Assembly (NCBI RefSeq): GCF_900537085.1
Contig: NZ_UNRE01000002.1
Location: forward strand, 124,289-188,288
DNA length: 64,000 nt
DNA from: Agarivorans sp. Alg241-V36
Lineage (GTDB): Bacteria > Pseudomonadota > Gammaproteobacteria > Enterobacterales > Celerinatantimonadaceae
Reading direction: 5' to 3'
Both the position numbers and the translations under genes were made by a program. Positions 52,069 to 60,419 of this stretch are shown here, one piece after another; within the stretch, counting starts at the first letter, position 1; each line of letters opens with the position of its first letter. Below the pieces are notes generated by a model. The model was not told the origin of the DNA. It saw only the letters and a list, made by a program, of their open reading frames with translations, and searched no databases.

Positions 52069-53292
52069 TCAGCGTTTCTTGCTATTAGCACCCAAAGCCC
52101 TTTTCCGTGCCTTCTTCTTTTGGGCTGAACGAGAATTGCGTTTGTTAGAAGGTGCGGGTTGGCTTAAGTCGGGCTCAAAGCCAGGATACCATTGCTGAGG
52201 TAATCGGCGATCTAGCTGGGCTTCTAAGTCGTGCAGTAAGTGTTCGTCGTCAACACTCAATAAAGTGATGGCAATACCACTTTCTCCGGCGCGCCCGGTG
52301 CGGCCAATGCGATGAGTATAGTCTTCGCTTTTGTAGGGCAGCTCTAGATTAATAACGCAGGCCAGTTTGCTCACATCAATGCCGCGAGCCGCTACATCGG
52401 TGGCAACCAGCAGCTTTGTCTCTGCTGTTTTAAAGCTTGCTAAGCTTTGCTCGCGTGCGCTTTGACTTAAATCACCGTGCAGAGCCGAAGCATTAATCCC
52501 TTGTTGAGTTAGCTGTTTTACCAGTTTATCGACACCTTGTTTGGTGCGACAAAATACCAGAGCTTGTTGCCACTGGGCTTGCTTAATGATTTGGCAAAGC
52601 AAGGCGGCTTTTTTATCTTGGTCAACATTGTAAACGCGCTCTTCAATTGTTACTGCCTTGCTATTGGCTTTAGCAACTTCAAGTTGTTTGGCTTGGTTTA
52701 ACCAAGGTTTAGCAAAGCGATAGATACTGGCATCTAAGGTCGCCGAGAACAGTATGGTTTGGCGCCGTTGCGGTAAGTGCTTTAGCAAGGCGCTTAATTC
52801 ATCTTTAAAACCAAGGTCCAGCATGCGATCGGCTTCGTCTAACACCAAATACTGTAAGTGCTTTAAGTCACAAGAACCGCGAGTTAAGTGATCTAACATT
52901 CGACCCGGCGTAGCCACCACTATATTGCAAGGCTGCTTAAGTGCTAGCTGTTGTTTGTTTATGTTCACCCCTCCATACACTAAGGCAAAGTTAAGCCCAC
53001 TGCCTTTGGCGTAGCTTTCTAGGTTTTGGTGAACTTGCTGAGCCAGTTCACGGGTGGGGGTAATAATCAGCGCTTGGATGTGTTTAGCCCCCTCTTGCTG
53101 GCTAATGTTTTGCAAAATGGGTAAGCAAAACGCAGCGGTTTTGCCAGTACCTGTTTGTGCACAGGCCATTAAATCGTGGCCAGCCAATGCTAGAGGAATG
53201 GCTTGCTGTTGAATCTCGCTAGCTTGCTGGTAGCCCAAAGCGGCAAGATTACTGAGTAGATGAGAGTTGAGTTGCAGTTGGCTAAATTTCAT
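52069..53292 (-). CDS. RhlE-like DEAD-box ATP-dependent RNA helicase
   Basis: A 407-residue cytosolic helicase. The motif series is complete: ACAQTGTGKTAAF, ITPTRELAQQ, VVATPGRMLDHL, LVLDEADRMLDLGF, TILFSATLD, VFCRTKQG, VATDVAARGIDV and YTHRIGRTGRAGE. The tail after residue ~370 is rich in Lys, Arg and Ser (KRNSRSAQKKKARKRALG), typical of RNA-binding extensions. The ATG at 53292 is preferred over a TTG at 53307. It remodels RNA, probably in ribosome biogenesis or mRNA turnover. A short gap separates it from the divergent binding protein gene. Confidence 0.92.
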   Translation of the reverse strand: MKFSQLQLNSHLLSNLAALGYQQASEIQQQAIPLALAGHDLMACAQTGTGKTAAFCLPILQNISQQEGAKHIQALIITPTRELAQQVHQNLESYAKGSGLNFALVYGGVNINKQQLALKQPCNIVVATPGRMLDHLTRGSCDLKHLQYLVLDEADRMLDLGFKDELSALLKHLPQRRQTILFSATLDASIYRFAKPWLNQAKQLEVAKANSKAVTIEERVYNVDQDKKAALLCQIIKQAQWQQALVFCRTKQGVDKLVKQLTQQGINASALHGDLSQSAREQSLASFKTAETKLLVATDVAARGIDVSKLACVINLELPYKSEDYTHRIGRTGRAGESGIAITLLSVDDEHLLHDLEAQLDRRLPQQWYPGFEPDLSQPAPSNKRNSRSAQKKKARKRALGANSKKR

Positions 53293-53482
53293 GGTGTTGG
53301 CTAACAAGCTGATAGTGGCTGAACTCAGTATACCTAATCGTATCCATTGCTACTGTCTTTTGTTTTAATTGGCTTTTTTGTCATTTAAAGCCCTAGCTGA
53401 GTTAACGCGAATGTTGCCAATTGAGACTACACTTTAACTACATCTAGCCAGAGGGTTAGCAAACGAATAGTGAAGGATCCTT

Positions 53483-54718
53483 ATGTTGCTCAAGTGGCTG
53501 GTCTTGTTGGTTATCTCTTTAAGCTTAAGTTGTGTGGCCGAGCCGCTTAGAGTGTCTTTACTATTAACGCCAAAGCAGCGTGATAGCTTTCATCATGTGT
53601 TCGAGGCCTTTACTCAAGAGACTGGCATCCACATTCAATCGATTATTCGCAATGACGAAGATTATAAGATAGAGATAGAAGATTGGTTGCAAGGGGGAGA
53701 GCACTCCCCAGATGTACTGCATTGGCAAGCTTCAGAGCGTTTATTTCAGTTTTCTCGTCAAGGGTTAGTGAGGCCAATTAACCATATATGGGATGAGCTA
53801 AAACTTAGCCAAAGTTTTGCCCGCTTACAAAGCGGAGTCAGTGAAAATGGGCAGGTTTACGCTTTACCTTTTGCCTATTATCACTGGGGAATTTTTTACC
53901 GTAAATCGCTAATAGAAAAACACGGTGGGCCACAGCGATTTTGGGAAGACTTTGTTCGTCAGTGTGAGAAGCTTAAGCAAGCTGGCATTACGCCCATAGG
54001 AATTGGCACCAAAAACTATTGGCCGGCCGCGGCTTGGTTTGACCATCTCAACCTTAGAATTAATGATTTAAGTTTTCATCAACAAGTATTGCGTGGTGAG
54101 GTGTCTTTTTATGATCCTCGATTAAGCCAAGTATACGAGCAGTGGGCCTCATTGATTAAGCAGGGTTTCTTTAATGCCGATCACCATGATTACGCTTGGG
54201 ATGAAATACTGCCTATTTTTTATCGAGAGCGAGTAGCGTTTTTGTTGTTAGGCAATTTTGTTGCCACCAAGTGGCCAGCCAAACTGGAAGACGATATTGG
54301 TTTTATGCCATTCCCCGTGTTGTATGACTTACCAACCTACGAAGTGGCCCCTACCGATGTATTTATGATTGCTCAGCGCACTAAGAAAGTCGCTCAGGCA
54401 GAAGTGTTTGTAAAATTCATGGCAAGGCCCGAGGTACAAGCCCAGCTAGCCGAGGGGCTAGGGTATATTCCAGCTTCTACCCTATCTGAAGTGAGTGGCA
54501 ATAGCTTGGTGGTAGAGGGGGCTAGCATGTTAAAAGAATCCATCGCGGTGTCGCAGTACTTTGATCGCGATACCATTCCTGCATTTGAGCGAGTTGCGGT
54601 AAAAGCATTTACTCAGTTTTTAGAGGATGCGGATATCGCGCGCTTAAAGCGTGATTTAGAGCAAGCTAGGCAGTTTGCATTTAAGCCCTCTTCAAGCCTC
54701 AAAACGACTGCTCCGTAA
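53483..54718 (+). CDS. extracellular solute-binding protein, family 1 (sugar-binding type), orphan
   Basis: A 411-residue periplasmic binding protein. Signal peptide ends near VAEPLRV. The body shows a typical two-lobed fold with ALPFAYYHWGIFYRKSLIEKHG, GITPIGIGTKNYWPAAAWFDHL, LLLGNFVATKWPAKLEDDIGFMPFPV and VKFMARPEVQAQLAEGLGYIP. Such proteins usually bind oligosaccharides for ABC uptake, but no permease or ATPase gene is here; it may act with a distant transporter or feed a sensor. GGATC lies just ahead of the ATG. The next gene encodes another, unrelated binding protein. Confidence 0.85.
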   Translation: MLLKWLVLLVISLSLSCVAEPLRVSLLLTPKQRDSFHHVFEAFTQETGIHIQSIIRNDEDYKIEIEDWLQGGEHSPDVLHWQASERLFQFSRQGLVRPINHIWDELKLSQSFARLQSGVSENGQVYALPFAYYHWGIFYRKSLIEKHGGPQRFWEDFVRQCEKLKQAGITPIGIGTKNYWPAAAWFDHLNLRINDLSFHQQVLRGEVSFYDPRLSQVYEQWASLIKQGFFNADHHDYAWDEILPIFYRERVAFLLLGNFVATKWPAKLEDDIGFMPFPVLYDLPTYEVAPTDVFMIAQRTKKVAQAEVFVKFMARPEVQAQLAEGLGYIPASTLSEVSGNSLVVEGASMLKESIAVSQYFDRDTIPAFERVAVKAFTQFLEDADIARLKRDLEQARQFAFKPSSSLKTTAP

Positions 54719-54862
54719 ACAAATCTTTCCGCGTTTCTTCTTGGATTTTTATCTTTGAGTGCTTTAATTTTGACTTTGTGTTGCTGTAGCCTGTTGGCGA
54801 CTTTTTGAGAAAGCCTCAAAGGAATCATAGGCTTAATAGTAGTTAAAAGGGATTTTTTGCTA

Positions 54863-55603
54863 ATGAGAGTCGTTTTATTGCTAGCGCTTTGCTTATTGCT
54901 AAATACCGCAACGGCAGAGTCAAGATCGACTTGGCGCGTAGCCTATTCGACAAAGCAGCATTTGTTAAGTCACGATGTGATGAACCTATTGGTTAAAGAA
55001 GCGCGGGTAGAAAGTATTAACTGTTACTTACCCTTTGCCAGGCGTTTGCGCAGTTTGCAGACGGGCCAGGTGGACATAACCGCGGGTTTAATAAAAACCA
55101 AACAGCGCGAACAAGATATTTACTTCCTAGAACCTGCGTACTTAAACACTGCTCGGCATTATTTCGTTATGCGTAAAAGCGAATTAAGAAGCTTGAATCA
55201 GTATTCAGATCTCTACCCAATGCGGGTGGGCGTTAAGCTTGGTGCCAAACACTTCGAGCGTTTCGATCAAGATCCTAAACTTTATAAAGTGAAGTTAAAC
55301 AATCAAAGTGAATGCTTGAATATGCTCGAGCGAAAGCGGGTAGATGTATGCTTAGCGGGCGAAACTGGACGCCACAAAGCCTTGAATTCCACCACGTGGG
55401 CTGGAAAATTTAAAATTGCCAAGTTTGAAGTGCCTTACGATAGCAAGGTTTATATAGGCATCTCCCGTCAATCAAGTTTGTACCCTAAGCGAGCAAAGCT
55501 AGAGCACTTGCTTAACTATCTGCAACACTCTGGAAAGCTAAGCGCAACAATAGAAAACTACTATCACTCTCAACAGATCCCGGTTCCTGTAATGACCAAC
55601 TGA
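54863..55603 (+). CDS. periplasmic solute-binding protein, family 3-like, orphan
   Basis: About 246 residues from the ATG at 54863, supported by AAAAGGGA upstream. Signal peptide ends in ATA. Features include WRVAYSTKQHLLS, SINCYLPFARRLRSLQTGQVDITAG and YPMRVGVKLGAKHFERF, with IGISRQSSLYPKRA near the end. This is the amino-acid-type bacterial binding fold (PBPb), in a short, substrate-unknown form common in marine gammaproteobacteria. Cysteines near 54 and 153 and 162 could form a disulfide. It follows the other binding protein by 144 bases and may not share an operon. Confidence 0.75.
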   Translation: MRVVLLLALCLLLNTATAESRSTWRVAYSTKQHLLSHDVMNLLVKEARVESINCYLPFARRLRSLQTGQVDITAGLIKTKQREQDIYFLEPAYLNTARHYFVMRKSELRSLNQYSDLYPMRVGVKLGAKHFERFDQDPKLYKVKLNNQSECLNMLERKRVDVCLAGETGRHKALNSTTWAGKFKIAKFEVPYDSKVYIGISRQSSLYPKRAKLEHLLNYLQHSGKLSATIENYYHSQQIPVPVMTN

Positions 55604-55887
55604 TGTCTTGCTCTGTAATAAGTGCATGAGCTGGCTCACAAAATTACCGCTTCTCTCTGTTTTTAAACAACAATTCTAGAGAAAATCATCAATAAGTAGT
55701 TTGGTATTACAAATGTTGGTATGGGAAGGCCAATGCAGGGATTAATCCAACAAAGATTGGAATAGATCTAACCTGATTTATTTGTGTTATAAGATTACTT
55801 ATTTTGCGGCCTAGGGATACAAATAACAGGCGGCAGTTTGCTATTGATATAAGACGGTACGGTAAACAAAAAATAAGGAAATTGAAC

Positions 55888-56388
55888 ATGTTAAAACGAG
55901 TGTTGTCGGTACTCTGCGGGTGTGTATGCTCACTGGTTATGAGTCAAGCCGCTGTGGCCAAAGTCATTGTGATTAACCCTGATTTTGAGCAGGGTTGGTA
56001 TGGCTGGAAAAAATCCGGTTCAGCGGCCATTTCTGGAGAAGGACGCGATGATGAATCATCGGCAAAAACTACCGGTGAAGGCGGTCGTTTTGAGCAAGAA
56101 GTACAAGTAAAACCTAACACCAATTATACCTTGGCTGTATTTCTAAAAGGTTCGGGGAAAATAGGTGCAACGGTAACAACAGAAGCCACCGAAGAACAAA
56201 AGCTAATTAACAAGTTTCAAGAGTTCTCCATTCAAACTTATGCTAACGATGATTACCACGGTGATTGGGAAATTATAGAAGTTGATTTCAACAGCGGAAT
56301 TGGCGACAAGGTAATCATATTTGGGGCTTATGAAGATGGCGGCAAAGGACGTTTTGACCGCTTTCGAGTAAAGCGCAAGCGTGATTAG
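55888..56388 (+). CDS. secreted single-domain carbohydrate-binding-like protein
   Basis: A 166-residue exported protein. AAGGAAAT before the ATG at 55888 and the signal peptide ending in AVA support the start; an in-frame upstream frame from 55804 is spurious. The mature part looks like a jelly-roll CBM (families 4/9/16-like): VINPDFEQGWYGWKKSG, RFEQEVQVKPNTNYTLAVFLKG and VIIFGAYEDGGKGRFDRFRV. There is no catalytic domain. It could help keep substrate at the cell surface or enhance other enzymes. Family choice is tentative. Confidence 0.65.
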   Translation: MLKRVLSVLCGCVCSLVMSQAAVAKVIVINPDFEQGWYGWKKSGSAAISGEGRDDESSAKTTGEGGRFEQEVQVKPNTNYTLAVFLKGSGKIGATVTTEATEEQKLINKFQEFSIQTYANDDYHGDWEIIEVDFNSGIGDKVIIFGAYEDGGKGRFDRFRVKRKRD

Positions 56389-56433
56389 TCGGTTCGACTG
56401 TTTTTAACAGCCTTATTTGTTCACACGCGTCGC

Positions 56434-56715
56434 TTAGCGGCGCTTTAAGCTACCATCGTTACTCGGTGTTGGGTTAGGGCGCCAAACATTACGCAAGCGC
56501 TGTAAGATGTGCTCGGGGATGTCTTTTGAGCACTCTAGGTTTATTTGACGACCTCGGCGCATACCGTAGATTTTGCCTTTAATGGCTTGGGCACTGCGCT
56601 GTACTAGCTTAATCTCTCGAATAAAATACTCTGGCACCTGGCCTTTGCTTACTTCTACTCGAATTCCATCTACTTTAATTACAAATTGTGCACTTATTGC
56701 TTTTAACATCTTCAC
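56434..56715 (-). CDS. DUF3634 family protein
   Basis: A 93-residue protein. The pattern GQVPEYFIREIKLV, KGKIYGMRRGRQINLECSKDIPEHILQRLRNVW resembles DUF3634 proteins of gammaproteobacteria, which end with a DIPxxxQQRxRNV segment. The usual N-terminal membrane helix is missing; here the protein begins MKMLKAISAQFVIKVDG. That could mean a shortened form. Function is unknown. Confidence 0.7.
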   Translation of the reverse strand: MKMLKAISAQFVIKVDGIRVEVSKGQVPEYFIREIKLVQRSAQAIKGKIYGMRRGRQINLECSKDIPEHILQRLRNVWRPNPTPSNDGSLKRR

Positions 56716-56954
56716 CTACTGCGGCTAACTAACCCGTCTAGTTAGATTCTTAATCATAAAATAATACGTGCTTATTTGCTATTTGGCTTAACTCAGTGAG
56801 CAAAACTGTAACTTGCTACGTTTACAAAACGTGAGCACGATAGCGCTTCAAGAAAAAGGCTTGCTCTGACTCATTCAAGTTCACCGCGTAGCCAAATTGC
56901 TTAGTAAGTGCATCGTTACTACCTTTAAAGCTCTCTTGTTAAAAACTTAGGCTA

Positions 56955-57398
56955 ATGAATATGGATAATTTTATACCTGCTAAGTCATCTATTTGGTTCG
57001 CTTTGCTCGCCGCTGTACTTTTTGCTCCGCTTTCTTGGGCGCAAACAAAGGCTCCAGAAGGCGCTAGTGTTTATATTATTTCACCGGCAGATGGCGCTGT
57101 GGTGAGCAGTCCGTTTACCGTTAGTTTTGGCTTGAAAGGAATGGGCGTTGCGCCTGCAGGAACCGATAACGCCAAAACCGGTCATCATCATTTGCTGATT
57201 GATGTGGCTGAACTTCCTGCCCTTGATATGCCAGTGCCTGCCGATGAACAACACTTACACTTTGGTGGCGGGCAAACCGAAACCAGTATCGAGTTGGCAC
57301 CGGGTGAACATACCTTACAATTATTGCTAGGCGACATGACCCACATTCCTCACTCGCCGCCAATAATGTCTGAGAAAATTACCATTACCGTGAAATAA
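56955..57398 (+). CDS. DUF4399 family secreted protein
   Basis: A 147-residue exported protein. Signal peptide ends in SWA. The DUF4399 domain follows with VYIISPADGAVVSSPFTVSFGLKGMGVAPAG, KTGHHHLLIDV, EQHLHFGGGQTE and IPHSPPIMSEKITI. The His cluster and late HxxHSPP suggest metal binding, although no function is established. A second in-frame ATG at 56961 is better spaced from the upstream AGG. It is followed by a long gene-free stretch. Confidence 0.85.
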   Translation: MNMDNFIPAKSSIWFALLAAVLFAPLSWAQTKAPEGASVYIISPADGAVVSSPFTVSFGLKGMGVAPAGTDNAKTGHHHLLIDVAELPALDMPVPADEQHLHFGGGQTETSIELAPGEHTLQLLLGDMTHIPHSPPIMSEKITITVK

Positions 57399-57723
57399 GC
57401 TTGTTACTGTTTAATTATTCAAGCACAGTGCTAAATAAAACAGGGGCTTAGCTAGGTTGTGCTGCTCTTTTAAGCTGATTTTTGCAGCAGTTTTTGGCTT
57501 ATCTACACATGGCAGAGGCTTTAATGTGCAGCTAGCCAGCATGAGAAGCCGATAAGGCAGTAGAAATGAGTCACAAAGGCTGCCCTAGGGGTTAGGCTCA
57601 CAGAGTTTTACGCTTTGTGAAGGAGTATTTGCTTAGAATAACTAAGCTGCATACTCCTTGCCGCGCCTTAACGATTTTCTCTCGAACAACATTTAACAGT
57701 GAAAGGTCAGCAGACCCTCAGGA
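57399..57723. other. 325-base gene-free region upstream of the nuclease/phosphatase-fold gene
   Basis: No supported gene or clear terminator was found. The stop at 57700-57702 blocks any upstream extension of the following gene, so its GTG start at 57724 must be used. Confidence 0.5.
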
Positions 57724-58650
57724 GTGAGCATTAAAATTCTCAGTTTAAACTTACTCAATTACTTAGCTCCCCCGTATGCGGCTTACGAATTTGATAATAT
57801 TTTGGATTCGCAGCAATGGCAGCAAAAGCAAACTTGGTTAAGCAGCTTAATCAGCTTAGCCGATGCCGATGTGATGGCGTTTCAAGAAGTGTTTAGTGCC
57901 GAGGCGCTAGCCGAGCAATGTAAAAGCCTTGGCTACCCTTATTTTCTGTCCACTCCCAGTAGCTTGGACGAATCTAGTTATGTATATCGTAAGCCCGGTT
58001 TAGCGCTAGCTAGTAAATATCCACTGCGCAGTGGAGCTCTATATAATCCAGCCCATTTAGACATCTTTAGTCGCGCGCCCTTAGTGGCAAAAGTCAAGTT
58101 GCCAGAAATTGGTTGGATTAAAACCTATGTGGTGCACCTTAAATCCAAACGGCCTATGTTGGATGAAGATCTAGTAGGCGAGCCTAGTGACATTGATGAA
58201 TACATGGGGCGTTGGCAATCTGATACTTTGCGAGCGAAAGAAGTCAGTTTATTGATGCAGGATATTTTGAGTTGCCGCAAACATACACTTGAAGCGGTTA
58301 TGGTGATGGGAGATTTTAATGACGATATATCCCAAGGCGCGCTGAGTCATATATTTGATCTTCCTTTAGCCCAGCACGATGAGGTTGAACAAGCTTGGCG
58401 GATGCATGACAGCTTTGCACTGAGCCAAACTAATCAGCAGCGTGCAGCTACTCATTATTGGGGCGGGCAGGGCAGTGTTCTCGATTACATTTTGTTGTCA
58501 GGTGAGTTCTCAAACGATTATCAGCAGCAAATGGCCGAAGTGGTGGCTTACCACTGTTTCGACCGCCACCTCACTCATGCCGATTATGCAATAGATAGTC
58601 AAGCCAGCGATCATGCAGCTGTGATGATTGAACTTAAAGCGTGGGCTTAA
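57724..58650 (+). CDS. endonuclease/exonuclease/phosphatase-fold hydrolase
   Basis: A 308-residue cytosolic protein of the EEP (DNase I-like) superfamily, with GTG start. Metal and catalytic motifs are in order: KILSLNLLNYL, VMAFQEVFSAE (Glu, ~52), TYVVHLKSKRPML (His, ~140), VMVMGDFNDDIS (Asp/Asn, ~197), SVLDYILLSGEF and the terminal SDHAAVMIEL (Asp-His). Substrate may be nucleic acid or a phospholipid/phosphate ester. The end of this gene is copied downstream (58785-58844), see the repeat entry. It converges on the ABC1 kinase gene. Confidence 0.85.
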   Translation: MSIKILSLNLLNYLAPPYAAYEFDNILDSQQWQQKQTWLSSLISLADADVMAFQEVFSAEALAEQCKSLGYPYFLSTPSSLDESSYVYRKPGLALASKYPLRSGALYNPAHLDIFSRAPLVAKVKLPEIGWIKTYVVHLKSKRPMLDEDLVGEPSDIDEYMGRWQSDTLRAKEVSLLMQDILSCRKHTLEAVMVMGDFNDDISQGALSHIFDLPLAQHDEVEQAWRMHDSFALSQTNQQRAATHYWGGQGSVLDYILLSGEFSNDYQQQMAEVVAYHCFDRHLTHADYAIDSQASDHAAVMIELKAWA

Positions 58651-58963
58651 TGCTCTAGTCGATAAGGTTCGAACAGCTGCTGTAAGTGTACTTATGGCCT
58701 TCAGTCGGCTGGCCATAAGTACTCCCGCCAGGTTTACCAAGAATCAGCAATACAGTAATGAGAGGGGGCTGTTGCTAAGTGTATAGTCAAGACTCTGAGC
58801 ATGACCATGCGGCTGTGATGGTTGAGCTTAAAGCGTGGGCTTAATACGTGGGCTTAATGCGCTAGTCGATAAGGCTCGAACAGCTGCTGTAAGTTTACCT
58901 TGGCTTTTAGTCGGCTGGCCAACAAGTACATTCCGCCTATTTTTCGGTGAATCAGCAATACAT
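58597..58963. repeat. diverged tandem duplication of a convergent gene junction
   Basis: Copy 1 (58597 to about 58755) includes the true end of the EEP gene, then a degenerate copy of the end of the ABC1 kinase gene. Copy 2 (58785 to about 58963) includes a second, stand-alone copy of the EEP tail (reading SQDSEHDHAAVMVELKAWA then stop at 58842-58844) and the true end of the ABC1 kinase gene. AGTCAAG marks both left ends, GTGGGCTTAA recurs in both, and GAATCAGCAATAC recurs at 58741 and 58949. The kinase-side copy in copy 1 is frameshifted by a two-base loss. Confidence 0.85.
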
Positions 58964-60125
58964 CAATCGGTGGGGTGTGCCAGTAGTCATGCTCATAACT
59001 AAGCGCCATGCCTGCTTCACGCAACTCTTTAGCTAAGGGGGAAGATGCAAAGTCATAGGTACCAGAGTGTTTTAGCGGTTGTATCACCAACGCTAACATA
59101 CTGTGCAGTGTGACAATTTGCCGCTCGGTACTGTCGGGTTTTACAAAGCCTAATTGTTCAAGCGCTGCTAAATCGAGAGTAAATGGCTCAGCCAAAGCGC
59201 GACTCAGAAGCTGGCGATACGCTTGGCTAATTTGTTGAGGAATTTGCCGCGTAGCGCCAAAGTCTAGCAGTACAATTTTGTTTGATTGCGCCGAGTAAAG
59301 GTAGTTAGCAAAATTGGGATCGGTTTGCATTAAGCCAAACTCAAATAACTCCATCATCAACAAACTAAACAGCTTATGCATCACCTCGTCGCGCAGCGCT
59401 TGAGGCTGCTGTTGCAGTTGATCGATGGCTTCACCTTCATGATGGCTCATGGTCAGAATGTTGCTGGTGCTTAGGTGGCTAAATAACTCGGGTATTTCAA
59501 ACTCATTATGCTTGGCTAACTTAGTTTGATATTGGCGAAGGTACTCTGCTTCTTGCAAGTAATCAGCTTCTTGGTGAAGTTGTAGCTTGGCATCTTGGAG
59601 GATGTGTTGATAGTCAAATTGCTTAGGCAATACTCCGCTAATGTTCAGTAAGCTAACTACATTGTCCACGTCGCTGTCGATACTACCTTTCACACCGGGG
59701 TACTGAATTTTAATCGCTACTCGTTGCTGTTTGTCGAGATAGGCACTGTGCACCTGGCCAATGGAAGCGGCTGCAATGGGTTGCAAAGAAAACTGCTGAA
59801 ATTGCTGCTGCCAGTTGTCGCCCCATTCATTGAGCAGTACTTGGCTAAGCTGGCCGATTGGCATGGGATCAGCGTCAGCGCGTAAACGAGCCAATAACTC
59901 GCTGACCTCTTTGGGTAACATGTCTCCGGCGTCCATCGACATTAGCTGACCGACTTTCATGGCGGCGCCACGAAGTTTAGCTAATTGGTCGGCGACCCGT
60001 TTAACGTTATTAGGGGTTAGCAAAACTTCATTTAGTTTTGGCCGTTTACCCGCCGCGAGCTGAGCCGCACCTTCTGCCAGCATGCCACCTGCTACGCGAG
60101 ACGCTAGAGAGCCCAGCTTGGTCAA
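58854..60125 (-). CDS. ABC1/UbiB-family atypical kinase
   Basis: At least 423 residues of the ABC1/UbiB (AarF) atypical kinase family. The KxGQ motif is AAMKVGQLMSMDAGDMLP (~55), followed by AAASIGQVHSAYL, VAIKIQYPGV (ATP lysine) and the catalytic region FGLMQTDPNFANYLY with ILLDFGATRQIP. These proteins take part in lipid or quinone homeostasis. The first non-rare start is TTG at 60125, yet the same frame upstream encodes NKASKVPSSRLARL, which is typical family N-terminus. This continues to 60182 where the only possible start is ATT, after a stop at 60192-60194. The true start is therefore unresolved. The 3' end lies in the duplicated junction. Confidence 0.88.
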   Translation of the reverse strand: MTKLGSLASRVAGGMLAEGAAQLAAGKRPKLNEVLLTPNNVKRVADQLAKLRGAAMKVGQLMSMDAGDMLPKEVSELLARLRADADPMPIGQLSQVLLNEWGDNWQQQFQQFSLQPIAAASIGQVHSAYLDKQQRVAIKIQYPGVKGSIDSDVDNVVSLLNISGVLPKQFDYQHILQDAKLQLHQEADYLQEAEYLRQYQTKLAKHNEFEIPELFSHLSTSNILTMSHHEGEAIDQLQQQPQALRDEVMHKLFSLLMMELFEFGLMQTDPNFANYLYSAQSNKIVLLDFGATRQIPQQISQAYRQLLSRALAEPFTLDLAALEQLGFVKPDSTERQIVTLHSMLALVIQPLKHSGTYDFASSPLAKELREAGMALSYEHDYWHTPPIDVLLIHRKIGGMYLLASRLKAKVNLQQLFEPYRLAH

Positions 60126-60419
60126 TCGGGCTAGCCGAGAGCTTGGTACTTTAGAGGCTTTGTTTCTGTCTGAGTTGCTAATGAGGAGTTATCCCAAGAC
60201 CTGCTATTGGTAATTAAGCTTACGCTGAAAACACCGTTAAGGATCTACATTTTGGTTTTAGTCGCATCCCGCAGCTTAACCCTTTTCTCATAATGCATAT
60301 CAATGCAATAGGAATAATATTCCATATATTCAAAGACTTAATTTTGTTTTGGTGAGTTGGAATACTGATTGCTTTAACTTAGTTAAATCGTGTTATTAGC
60401 AATTTGCAAGAGAGGCTTT

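Noticed and set aside
55804-55887. N-terminal extension of the carbohydrate-binding-like gene
   Set aside because: The 28 extra codons have no ribosome site and would bury the signal peptide; AAGGAAAT directs the start at 55888.
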